From: Cepaea nemoralis
Lineage: Eukaryota; Mollusca; Gastropoda; Stylommatophora; Helicidae
Reading direction: 5' to 3'
DNA: 64,000 nt
Assembly (NCBI GenBank): GCA_014155875.1
Contig: JACEFZ010027753.1
Coordinates: forward strand, 144,688-208,687
Shown here in pieces: positions 33,125 to 42,397 of this stretch (positions within the stretch are counted from its first letter, which is position 1; every line of letters begins with the position of its first letter). The position numbers were made by a program, and so were the translations under genes. The notes below the pieces were generated by a model. It was not told the DNA's origin and did no database searches. It saw only the letters and a list, made by a program, of their open reading frames with translations.

Positions 33125-33541
33125 TCATGTTCTAAGCCCTCTTTTTGTGTGGTCGAAACCTTTTTCTTTTTGGGTCTAAATCTACTTTTTTGTTTGGTCT
33201 AAACCTACATTTTTTCTGGGTCTAAACCTACATTTTGGTTGGTTTGGACCTTCTTCTTGCTTTGTCTAAATCTACTTCTTGCTTGGTCATAAATCTACTT
33301 CTTGCTTGGTCTAAATCTGCTTCTTGCTTGGTCTAAATCTGCTTCTTGCTTGGTCTATATCTACTTCTTGCTCGGTCTAAATCTACTTCTTGCTTGGTCT
33401 AAATCTATTTTTTGCTTGGTCTAAATCTATTTCTTGCTTGGGCTAAATCTACTTCTTGTTTGGTCTAAATCTACTTCTTGCTTGCTCTTAATCTATTTCT
33501 AGTTTGGTCTAAATCTACTTCTTGTTAGGCCTATATCCATT
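33125..33541. repeat. 22-bp minisatellite, left part
   Basis: About 19 copies of a unit containing GCTTGGTCTAAATCTACTTC. It continues at 34223-34400 after a LINE insertion. Confidence 0.92.
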
Positions 33542-33542
33542 T

Positions 33543-33543
33543 C

Positions 33544-33583
<40 letters not shown>

Positions 33584-33662
33584 AGGTTGGTTGGTTGATT
33601 GGTTGGTTGGTTGGTAGGTAGGTAGGTAGGTTGGTTGGTTGGTTGGTTGGTTGGTTAGTTAG
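33543..33662. repeat. (TTAG)n(TTGG)n tetranucleotide tail
   Basis: TTAG units followed by TTGG and TAGG units. It is the minus-strand (AACC/AACT) tail of the LINE to its right. Confidence 0.92.
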
Positions 33663-34222
33663 TCGACAGATCATCCTCATTGCACATCGAACCATTCAGT
33701 CCATAAGTGCTCGGATCCCCTCCTCAGCAAATCCCGCAGAGTTTAGCGGCTAACGACACCAGGTCTGTGTTGGTTTATCAATCTTCTTTGGCTTCCTGCG
33801 TAGTGTTCTTGTTTGGTCACCCCTCTTTTAATTTGCTGCTCTCGCAGTCTGGCCATGTTTGTAGATTCACAGTCATCACTTGGTTCTCGCAAAAGTCTTA
33901 CTTCTCGTAGAGCATTCAGAATGTCAGCCTGGTCCATGGCACGTCCGCCCTCCACAGTAGCCTCACCTGCGAGCTTGTCAGCCCGCTCATTTCCTTGTAC
34001 TCCCGCATGCCCTGGCACGAAGATGAAACTAATCGTTGCCAGCCGAGACCGCTCCAGAGAGAGAGCAACCACTCTCTTCGCATCCACCCCATCTCTATCC
34101 TCTTGAGCATGCTCATTGAGTCGCCAAGGAAACATGCCCTGTTGAATGTCTGTGTCTCGAGCCATAGTATTGCCTTACTTACTGCCATGACTTCCATAGT
34201 CAGGCTACTTGTGGTCTCAGCA
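33663..34222 (-). pseudogene. LINE RNase H region inserted in minisatellite
   Basis: Minus-strand frames give MEVMAVSKAILWLETQ and CFLGDSMSMLKRIE (33916-34197). After a frameshift come LATISFIFVPGHAGVQGNER and ADKLAGEATVEGG (33743-34165). These are the successive RNase H landmarks E, D, and H..V.GNE.AD. The C-terminal part reads RLREQQIKRGVTKQEHYAGS. The element lies between two parts of the same 22-bp minisatellite and ends in a tetranucleotide tail. Confidence 0.85.
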
Positions 34223-34400
34223 AATCCTTTTCTTGCTTGGTCTAAATCTACTTCTTGTTAGGTCTAAATCTATTTCTTGTTTGATTTAAACCTACTTCTT
34301 GCTTGGTCTAAATCTACTTCTTGCTTGGTCTACATCTTCTTCTCTGTTAGGTCTAAATCTACTTATTCTCTGGTCTAAATCTACTGTTTGTTTGGTACAA
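34223..34400. repeat. 22-bp minisatellite, right part
   Basis: About eight more copies of the unit seen at 33125-33541. Confidence 0.9.
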
Positions 34401-34479
34401 AATATGTTAAGGTGTCCCTCTATCTCCTTTGCCCCGGCGGTGTTAATGATCGAACCTTCTAGATGTATTATTATCACAA

Positions 34480-34700
34480 GACCCCAGCATTTTTTTGGGG
34501 GGGCGGGGGGGGGGGGGATGTTTGTGATTTCATGGCAAGTTTACGTTCAATAGTTTGCCATTGCTTTCTGAACGTCTGGACGTATGAAAAACTATCGCTG
34601 CCAAATCGCCTGCAGCTGTGTTTCGAACGTCGTATGCGGGATTCCAAATTGAGTTCGCAACCCCTTTTCGCCACTGCCCTGATGTGCACCTTAGCACAAA
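34480..34700 (-). mobile_element. tRNA-derived SINE
   Basis: On the minus strand TGGCGAAAAGGGGTTGCGAA is followed by the B box GACGTTCGAAACAC (34618-34632) and the shared GCAATGGCAAACTATTGAAC. A run of Gs on the plus strand (34497-34519) lies near its 3' end. Confidence 0.78.
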
Positions 34701-34707
34701 CATAATA

Positions 34708-34708
<1 letters not shown>

Positions 34709-34757
<49 letters not shown>
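34709..34757. repeat. (CA)n microsatellite
   Basis: About 24 pure CA units. Confidence 0.97.
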
Positions 34758-34761
<4 letters not shown>

Positions 34762-34787
34762 GTACATTGAAAGACTGTGAGATCTCA

Positions 34788-34925
34788 TCATCACGGCGTA
34801 CCCCGCCAACTGGCCAGAGCGTTCACGCGTTTCCACAGATCTCGGTCCTTGGTGCGCTGGTTGAATTCTGTTTAATATTTTTCTCCATGCCCACGTCGCA
34901 GTCCACGCAGCATCGTTTCTCTCTG
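34788..34925 (-). pseudogene. LINE 3' end
   Basis: The minus strand encodes ETMLRGLRRGHGEKY, then RTKDRDLWKRVNALASWRG, and ends in GATGATGAGATC. It matches 44950-45190 and 31665-31815. Confidence 0.65.
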
Positions 34926-35872
34926 GCTGCCCCTGTTTCTGCTGCCCCTGTCTTTGCTGACCCTGCCACTTCTGCCCCTGCCTCTCCTGTCACTGCCTCT
35001 CCTGCCCCTGCCTCTCCTGCCCCTGCCTCTCCTGCCCCTGCCACTCCTGTTGTTGCCTATGCTGTCTCTACCTCTGCTGTCCCTACCTCTTCCGCACCTG
35101 TTCCTTCTGTACCTGCCGCTTCTGCCCCTGCCACTTCTGCCCTGGCCACTTCTGCCCCTGCCTCTGCTGCCCCTGCCACTTCTGACCCTGCCACTTCTGC
35201 CCCTGCCTTCTGCCCCTGCCATTATGCCCCTGCCACTTCTGCCCCTGCACTTCTGCCCCTGCCTCTGCTGTCCCTGCCTCTGGAGTCTCAGCCTCTGCTG
35301 TCCCTGCTTCTGCTGCCCCTGCCTCTGCTGCCCCTGCCACTTCTGCTCCTGCACTTCTGTCCCTGCCACTTCTGCCTCTGCCACTTCTGACTCTGCTTTT
35401 GCTGTCCCTGCCTCTGCTGTCCCTGCCACTTCTGCCCCTGCCTCTGCTGCCCCTGCCAATTCTGCCCCTGCCTCAGCTGTCCCTGCCTCTTCTGTCCCTG
35501 CCTCTGCTGCCCCTGCCACTTCTGCCCCTGCCTCTGATGTTCCTGCCACTTCTGCCCCTGCTTCAGCTGTCCCTGCCTCTGCTGCCCCTGCCTCTGCTGC
35601 CCCTGCCACTTCTGCCTCTGTCTCTGCTGCCCCTGCCACTTCTGCCCCTGTCTCAGCTGTCCCTGCCTCTGCTGCCACTGCCACTTCTGTCCCTGCCTCT
35701 GCTGTCCCTGACACTTCTGTCCCTGCCACTTCTGCCCCTGACACTTCTGCCCCTGCTACTTCTTCTCATGCCACTTCTGTCCCTGCCACTTCTGCCCCTG
35801 CCACTTCTGTCCCTGCCTCAGCTGTCCTTACCTCTTCTGTCCCTGCTCCTTCATCAGCCTGTTCCAGTCACA
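34915..35872. repeat. 15-bp minisatellite, open in several frames
   Basis: About 60 copies of 15-base units such as GCCCCTGCCACTTCT, GCCCCTGCCTCTGCT and GTCCCTGCCTCTGCT. Because the unit is a multiple of three and lacks stops, frames of 290-345 codons stay open on both strands (Ala/Pro/Ser/Thr-rich, Leu/Pro-rich, and Gly/Ala/Glu-rich). Mucin-like coding cannot be excluded, but absence of signal peptide, flanking exons or a unique domain argues against it. Confidence 0.92.
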
Positions 35873-36130
35873 GGTTGTTACCAGCTCTGCCAGTACACGA
35901 TGTTGGCAACATTCCTCTCAGAAGCCATATCTCCTTTGCCTCCAGTCTCGTCCGAGTATGTTCGTTAACATTTCACGATCTGCTGTCATAGAGCAGAACA
36001 GGTTCTATATAACATTTCAGACCTCTCCTTCCGACATCCAATGGTCAAGACTTATTGCGGCATCTACACATATCTTCATATTGGTAGATAGCTAACAGGG
36101 TAGACATAAAATGGGCGATTGAGAGCAGAA
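35873..36130. other. Unannotated spacer
   Basis: No recognised feature; the open frames from the minisatellite end here. Confidence 0.4.
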
Positions 36131-36214
36131 ACCTTAGTCAGACAGAATTATGGTCACCTATAGGCCGGTAGACAGACATGTTCATACACGTGAACTGAAT
36201 GAGAACATTTAGTA

Positions 36215-36249
36215 AGACAGGCAGACAGGCAGACAAGCAGACAAGCATA

Positions 36250-36285
<36 letters not shown>

Positions 36286-36290
36286 GAATG
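36215..36290. repeat. GACA then GTCT tetranucleotide palindrome-like tract
   Basis: GGCAGACAGGCAGACAAGCA changes into (GTCT)n at 36251-36284, an inverted arrangement of complementary tetranucleotides. Confidence 0.85.
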
Positions 36291-36345
36291 TAAGACGGAC
36301 CTGCTTCCCCAATGTGTGACCCTTTGAAAATAAAGTTCGGTCGTT
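36285..36345 (-). repeat. Conserved interspersed motif, copy 3 (reverse)
   Basis: CGAATGTAAGACGGACCTGC, then TGTGTGACCCT and AAATAAAGTTCGG are the reverse complement of the 11526-11590 motif. Confidence 0.6.
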
Positions 36346-36455
36346 CTATCCGTCCGCCCGCCTGCACGCCCGCCACCCGCCCGTCCGTCCGCCACCCGCC
36401 CGCCCGTCCGCCATTCGCCCGCCCGTCCGCCACCCGTTCGTCCGTCCGTCCGTCC

Positions 36456-36487
<32 letters not shown>

Positions 36488-36610
36488 GCGTGCCTGTTCG
36501 TGCGTCTAACCAACCATTCATCCATCCCACCGCCTGCCTTTCTATCTACCAGCTTGATAGCTCGTCCTTCCATCGATATATTTGTCTATCTGTCTGTCTA
36601 ACCATCCATT
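36346..36610. repeat. CCGTCCGT/CCGCCCGT and GTCT compound region
   Basis: GC-rich CCGCCCGTCCGCCACC-type units at 36350-36455 pass into GTCT units at 36456-36488, then looser CATCCATC units. Confidence 0.9.
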
Positions 36611-37084
36611 CATCCACAACCGCCCATTGACACACTTCTCCATCAGCCATTTTCAATTACTCATGTCCGTCCTCAAAACGTGGAAACTGCCCTCTAGAAG
36701 GCAACACATCGATCAAAACTGTGCAGTCTCTGGCAGGAACCAATGTTTGCCACTGTCCTGCATTGTCCTGGATGTCCCAGAAAACACGGCCTTCCATCAG
36801 CTAGACGGCCATGCTCTAACGTCGGGATTTGATTATCCTTTTTATCCCGGGATGTGTTTCTGTGGGTCGGTTAAAATGAATAATTCAGTTCAAAGGGTTG
36901 GTGGGGTTTCAAGATTGATAGGCGAACCTCTACAGAATGTAGACAAGTAATTTTCTGTGGTAATTTGAGAACACTGGGAGGACAGTTGACGTTTGATGTT
37001 AATCGAATATCTACATATGTTACACACAATTATACACAAGCTCTATGCTACCAATGCTAAACCTGAACATTGGCAGAAAAGGGG
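36611..37084. other. Unannotated interval
   Basis: A 122-codon plus-strand frame starts in the microsatellite at 36582 and ends at 36950. Its C-terminal part (HALTSGFDYPFYPGMCFCGS) is not low complexity but matches nothing I know. Confidence 0.35.
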
Positions 37085-37750
37085 GAAAGAAAGATTGGAA
37101 CAACAGAAATCAGATTCCTGAGAGGAATGCTCAACGTATCAAATATACGAGAAAATCAGAAATGTCGAAATCAGGATAGGGGGGAGGGTGGGTTGTAGCA
37201 GCGCTAGATTTAAATAGAAAACAGCAGGAAATGTTCGGCCACGTAACTAGGCTATGATGGAGTCTCCAGGTCGAAGTGGTCAAGCCGTCTGACTCGGGCT
37301 CCGAAGGTGCGTGTTCGGTTCCGGGCTGCGTCCTTCGGTTAACAAGTGTATTATTTCGGAGACTCATGGGGGTCGTCGCTGGAGCTACGGAGTTCGTGCT
37401 TTGTGCGAAGCTTTCCGCGCTGCGGAAAGAGACTGGGCCATATTGGATAAAAACCAGGTACAGTGAAGTCGACCCTGTGGATTTTTAAGCGACTTTTTTA
37501 ACTAAGCTACCAACTGACAGTGTACCACACAAAGCAATGATCTATGGACCAATGTGAACCAGAAGAAGAATCCGACTATGTAAACGATGGACAGAGGTGA
37601 TAACAGTCCATGGGGAATCTCGATACATGAATCCCACAAACGGGCACTCTCCCGCTGTTGATGCTTCACCTCAATACCGCAAGGTACAAGAGGAACCAGA
37701 TGAGATGAGATGAAATGAGACTAGAGGAGAGGAGGTGAGATCAAATGAGA
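37085..37750 (+). pseudogene. LINE C-terminal fragment split by a SINE
   Basis: Frames at 37085-37244 give TTEIRFLRGMLNVSNIREN, equivalent to the 13583-13948 LINE. After the SINE at 37255-37498 the match resumes at 37510 (CACAAAGCAATGATCTATGG, then GAAGAATCCGACTATGTAAA and CGATGGACAGAGGTGATAAC). It ends in GATGA/GATGAAATGAGA repeats (37697-37750). The two halves rejoin at the same point of the reference-like copy at 13.75 kb. Confidence 0.8.
37255..37498 (+). mobile_element. tRNA-derived SINE inserted in LINE
   Basis: Flanks AACTAGGCTA (37245-37254) and AACTAAGCTA (37500-37509) form a 9/10 target duplication. A box GAAGTGGTCAAGCCGTC (37273-37288) and B box GTTCGGTTCCGG (37313-37324) give a Ser/Leu-like head, GTCTGACTCGGGCTCCGAAG. 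The element ends in a T run that could also act as a Pol III terminator. It is unlike the other SINE heads in the window. Confidence 0.85.
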
Positions 37751-37814
37751 AGAGATATACACAACCGTAAAACAGGGATTATGTTGCTCAAGTCATTAGA
37801 AGAGAGGCGTTCGG

Positions 37815-38040
37815 GAACATTGTGATGACTGGAAAGATCAATGGTAAAAGAGACAGCGGCAGACCGAGGTGAGTCATGCTCGACGGTCTAAGACATGCTG
37901 GTGTGGTGGTAAACGAGCAGACGGACAGACTGGCTGGGTCTGCACCGCTCGGTGCGGTATTGGTGCATGATAAGGCAGGTGTGGTTGGGGACTTTTGGGA
38001 TCGTGTGTATCGTGCAGAACAACAGTTATACTGTTTTGAT
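37815..38040 (+). pseudogene. Chimeric LINE fragment
   Basis: TGKINGKRDSGRPR (37829-37870) matches the GKIERKRTSGRQK segment of one LINE group. It runs on through VMLDGL into HAGVVVNEQTDRLAGSAPLG, then AVLVHDKAGVVGDFWDRVYR, which belongs to the RNase H LINE tail (compare GSAKLGGVLMHDKTDVIAAL at 50.7 kb). The join falls near 37886. This is either chance juxtaposition or template-switch chimerism. Confidence 0.65.
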
Positions 38041-38425
38041 GATTGTTTATATGATTGTTTATGACTATTTTGATGATTGTTAAAATTATTGTTTCCATGA
38101 CTGCTTCGATGATTGTTGCATGACCGGTTTTGATAATTGTTTCAATTACTGTTCAGGTGATTGTTTCAATGGTTGTTTCGATCAATGTTTTAACGATTGT
38201 TCCTGAGCTTGTTTCTACGACTGCTTCGATGACTGATGATTATTACGGTGATTGTTTCACTGATTGTTTCTATGATTATTCCAAGTTCCGGTGATTGTTT
38301 ATATGATTGCTTCGATGACTGTTTTATGATTGTTTCGATTAATGTTTTGATGATTGTTTTGTTGTTTCGATGACTGTTTGATTATTGTTTCGATTATTGG
38401 TTCGATGATTGTTTCAATGATTTTT
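38033..38425. repeat. 12-bp minisatellite
   Basis: About 30 degenerate copies of TGATTGTTTCGA with variants (TGACTGCTTCGA, TGATTGTTTATA). Confidence 0.9.
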
Positions 38426-38758
38426 CCCCATGATTCAGCTTCACAATTAAAAACTATTTTAAATTCTGTTTGCAACGAATCAAGGGGAAGTAAGACAATA
38501 ACTACCACCTTGCAAGGGGCGACAATTCAATAGAGAATAAAGAGGCAGACGTGACGGTTTTGCAGTTCAATTATTCATTGTAGGAATTGATTTCTCTTCA
38601 GAAAAGCCAGTTCTACAATGGAAGGAAACATTTTTGTGACCCACGATGGCAAAATAATCAAATAAAATTAAAATAAACTGTTGCTTGGTTTGCAATATTT
38701 TTTATTTTTTTTTTCACTGTCGAGTGGAAGCTGAAATAATGATACATTTTAATACGGT

Positions 38759-39223
38759 TTAATCACAAACTTCAATTCCATACAGACAAGATTCACCCAG
38801 CAAGACGGCATCCTTTTTCAAACACTTGCGCATGTCTGGGATCTCACAAGTTGATTGGTTTTTGGTGCGTCTCATTGTAATTAAATGTGATTTTCTGGGT
38901 GCGTGCAGAAGTGCGGCGTCCTGAGTCGTGAACATGTAGCGAAGAAGGCAACATGACGGCAATGACATCCAGTAGTGCATTGCGAACCAGCGACATAGCG
39001 GTGGTGACATGGGCAAAGCGGTCAAGGGAAAGAAATGGCTTCCTGCGGTCGAAGACAAGGTGTCGTGATAATTGTGACTGGTCACGAAGCACCGAGTGCG
39101 CCATGTGCTCCTCCCTGAGGGCGGAATGGCTTGTGGGCAGACGTGCAGCGTATTTGTGGAATACCGATTAAGATGTCTTGAAACTGGAATGTAAGGTGTT
39201 AATTTACGACTGGAGAAAGACAT
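38759..39223 (-). other. Unassigned open frames
   Basis: A 154-codon and an overlapping 86-codon minus-strand frame. The second (38844-39104) has balanced composition (SRHLVFDRRKPFLSLDRFAH and TAMSLVRNALLDVIAV) and is not low complexity. I recognise no domain, and neither frame has clear splice sites. It could be a fragment of an unrecognised element. Confidence 0.25.
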
Positions 39224-39346
39224 CCGGAGTCATGGCGCTGGTGGCCCGCTCCTAGAGAGTGTTAATGGAATGTGGGTTGTGAATGGACGACAGGAGAAAT
39301 ACATCCGGAGTCATGACGCGGATGGGCCGCTTCCTAGAGAGTGTTG
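39205..39346. repeat. Two-copy tandem duplication
   Basis: GACATCCGGAGTCATGGCGC...CTAGAGAGTGTT at 39218-39263 recurs as TACATCCGGAGTCATGACGC...CTAGAGAGTGTT at 39299-39345, a spacing of about 81 bp with about 85% identity. Confidence 0.75.
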
Positions 39347-39480
39347 AAGACGTAAACTGGGCTAAACATTCGACGAAGGTGACCTCTTCTTATGATCGGA
39401 TGCCTCCTGGTCGTGCCTGCTCCTCAGCAGAGTTGTTGTCACTTGCTCGTCTCATTTGTGCAAACATAGAAGCCAGAAAT

Positions 39481-41600
39481 CATCATCATCATCATCATCA
39501 TCATCTTCCACTTCTGCCGTCAAGCGTCGTGGGGAGGAATAATTTGCGTTCCAGCGCCCGGTGGACGGCACTGGATAGTGTCATTCCGTGTAGTTGTACA
39601 ATGTCTCTGATGTCGTCAATCCATTTTCTTCTTGGACGTCCTCGTGGTCTCGTCGCAGATGATCTTTGATGTAAGGCCAATGATGGTAGTTGATGATGTT
39701 GCATTCTAACGACATGGCCAAACCACTTGATCTTCTGTCTTTCAATAAATGTGGCACAAGGTGTTGATCCCACAGTCTGTCTGATAGTAGCATTTCTTAC
39801 TCGGTCTCGGATTGTTAAGTTGGCAGCTCTCCTCAGGCATCTCATTTCGCAGGTGTTGATTTTGCGAAGGTGTAATTTGGATAAAGTCCAGGTTTGAGAT
39901 TGATAGCATAGGGTTGGTGTGAATATGCTGTTTATTATCTGTCGTTTTGCGGACATGGGTATGTTTGGATGTTTCAGTAAGGGTGATAGTTGATATGTAA
40001 GTGCACTAGCTTTTTGACATCTGATTTCCAATTTCTCTGTCTAATCTGCCATCTTCTGTGATCATACTTCCAAGGTATTTGAATTCTTTAACTTGTTTCA
40101 GAGGTGTGTTATTTATCTGTATACTTAGTGGGTCTGGCGATCTGCTAACTTGCATTACTTCGGTTTTGGCTGTGTTTATACTCATATTGTATCTGCTGCA
40201 GGTTGAACTCAGATTAGTAATATGATTTTTTAGTCTGCCCTCGTTGCTGTAAAACAGGCACTGATCATCTGCAAATAGAAGTTCATTTATTCCCTGTGGG
40301 TCAGGTGTTTCATCTGGAGTAAAGAGTTCTAAATTTTCTGAATCTGGTCTGTCGAGACTTGCTTCTTTGGAAATTCTGTCCATGTAGATATTGAATAGCA
40401 GGGGAGAGAGCACACATCCCTGCCTCACTCCTGTATTGACTGTGAACATATCTGATATACCTTCCTGTGTTCTTACTGCACTTTGGCTCGAGTGGTACAT
40501 GGCTATGATGTTTTCTAGCAGTTGCCCTTCTATCCCATAGTCTTCAAGGATGGTCCATAATTTGTATCTGTCTACTCTATCAAAAGCCTTTTCCTGATCT
40601 ACAAACACAATATATATTCTGCTGGTCACTATATTCAATAGTTTTTTCACAAATTTGTCTAAGTGTAAATAATGCATCAGTGCAACTTTTACCTTTCCGA
40701 AAACCGAATTGTGCTTTGCTTAACTGTTGTTCAACTATTGGTCTAGCTCTTTGTTCCAAAAGTTTGCATACATTTTCCCTATATGGCTCAGGAGTGATAT
40801 ACCTCTGTATGTTTCGCACTCTCTCATATTGCCTTTCTTTTTCCATATTGGTAATATTATTGCCTGTTGTCAATCATCTGGGACTTTTCTTTCTTCCCAT
40901 GCTATATTAAAAAGTCTTGTTAGCCATTTAACTCCTGTTTCCCCACAGGCCTGAATAGCTTCTGTGGTTATTCCATCTGGACCTGGTGATTTGTTTTTAG
41001 GACTTTTCTGTATAACTGCTTTGACTTCTGCAGGTATGAAATTTGGTTCTTGCTGTCCCTGGCGTTTAGGCACAAAAGTGAGGTTTCCTATGTTATCTGT
41101 GGGGTTAAGTAGTTCTTGAAAGTATTCTGCCCACCTTACTAGTCTTTGTTGTGGATTAAATATTGGCATACCTCTTTTGCTGTTTATGATGGTGGTTGGG
41201 TTGTAACATGCATCACTGTTTCTCATTGTGGTGACACGTTTATAAAATTCTCTTGGGCAGTCTTTGCTAAGGGTCGCCATCTGTTCACCGTATATTCTCC
41301 AGGATTCATCTTTAGATGCTCTAATTGCTCGTTTGGCATTACGTCGTGTTATTCTATAAGTAATATAGTCCTGTTCAGATTTAGTTGTGATCCACTTTTT
41401 GAATGCTACCTTCTTTTTGAATATGCTATCTTTAACTTCGTTGTTCCACCAGGCTGTTCTTAATCTTTTGTCCTGCCCTACTTTCTTTGTTCCACAATTA
41501 TTTTTCAGTGTGTCGAGCATGGCAGCCTTGAAACATGTCCATTCCTTATCTACGCTTGAAATAATAGGTTGAAATAAAGTCAGCATGGTCGTACACATAA
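39481..41600 (-). pseudogene. LINE reverse transcriptase, longest copy, with (GAT)n tail
   Basis: From 41600 leftward on the minus strand: pre-RT linker (WWNNEVKDSIFKKKVAFKKW; KSPGPDGITTEAIQACGE), RT block 2 (QFGFRKGKSCTDALFTL), catalytic block A (IVFVDQEKAFDRV), block B (GVRQGCVLSPLLFNIYMD), catalytic block C (LLFADDQCLF), KEFKYLGSMITEDG, then the C-terminal LCYQSQTWTL, RMQHHQ and RPRGRPRRKWIDDIR. The protein ends KLFLPTTLDGRSGR, followed by a GAT tail (39481-39505). Disruptions seen: a TGA where VPDDW is expected (about 40866), a frameshift before LLEQRARPI, another at about 40600 before block A, and one near 40020. The 5' end is truncated, so no endonuclease is present. An RTE-like affiliation is likely from the triplet tail and lack of RNase H. 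Confidence 0.9.
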
Positions 41601-41604
41601 AAGC

Positions 41605-41830
41605 GATCGCTGTTAAACTTTCGGTGTGCTGATGCCGAGGTAGAGGGTTCAACCCCTATACCAGTCAGTTGGACTAAAACGTTGACTTCTCGTCCTTTAC
41701 TTGGGGACGTAAATCACAAATATCTCAGAAGTCGGAGTGGGTTCGCCTGATGGCTAGGGACACTGGTAATAAGGAAAGCCAAATCACACGAAAATATCAA
41801 TGCAGTGCACTAGAAGTTATAGCACATTCT
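41605..41830 (+). mobile_element. tRNA-derived SINE adjoining the LINE 5' end
   Basis: A box TCGGTGTGCTGATGC (41621-41635) and B box GGGTTCAACCCC (41645-41657). The body has TTGACTTCTCGTCCTT, TCAGAAGTCGGAGTGGGTTC and TAGGGACACTGGTAAT. The same family lies in reverse at 56290-56530. It sits at the truncated 5' side of the long LINE. Confidence 0.85.
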
Positions 41831-42009
41831 TGAGTTCTTCTTCTTCTCCTGCGTTCATCCGCAGAGCTAAGTTATTGCGCCGTTAGGCAGACACATCCGA
41901 CTTCTGCGGGCATTTGTTGACCGGGTTAACCTTCCCGGGTGTTCTTTAGTTCAAATAGAGCGAACGCAACAAGAAAAAACATTCACAGCAAACATCACAT
42001 TATCTTATC
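41831..42009. other. Spacer with the CCGGGTTAACCTTCCCGGG motif
   Basis: ACACATCCGACTTCTGCGGG and CCGGGTTAACCTTCCCGGG (41890-41940) recur at 23140-23200, 25885-25940 and 28620-28675. A conserved block thus exists inside and outside the tandem units. Confidence 0.6.
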
Positions 42010-42397
42010 CAGTGGTACTCAACATTTCTTGGCCCATGCCCCCCCCCCCTTTTTACCATATGTTCACAACGTCATTCCCCTTCCCCCTTTCGAATTTCCT
42101 CCCTATAATCCCCACCCCACCCCACACACACACACACTTACACAGTATACATAAAAATTGAAGCTAAATTTAATAACACATACTAGAACAAGTCTAGACA
42201 TCTACATTAAACGTGATTTGCGGGTATACTTTCGTTATAAACGAATTTCATTAGGGCGAGAAGTACAGAACCGTAACATTTAGAGGGAAAAAACAATATT
42301 AAGTAACTGGTTCTTGTATTAATGCAATCTTGAAATAATCTTAATTCCACCCTCCCCCTTGGAAACCCTAAAATTCCCCACCGGTTGAGAACCACTG
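42010..42397 (+). mobile_element. hAT MITE, copy 2
   Basis: Begins CAGTGGTACTCAACA (two changes from the terminal consensus) and ends GGTTGAGAACCACTG. Flanks ATCTTATC and ATCTATTC match 6/8. The interior carries ACAAGTCTAGACATC as in the other copies. Confidence 0.9.

Noticed and set aside
33543..33662. Interstitial telomere-like TTAG/TTGG tract
   Set aside because: It is a tetranucleotide tail at the 3' end of an RNase H LINE, as at other LINE ends here.
34872..35991. Long open frames as a silk- or mucin-like gene
   Set aside because: The openness follows from a 15-bp stop-free unit and is seen on both strands; no signal peptide or flanking exon was found.
38759..39223. Host gene for the 154-codon minus-strand frame
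   Set aside because: Balanced composition made it tempting, but two frames overlap, no domain is recognised and no splice structure is evident; left as unassigned.
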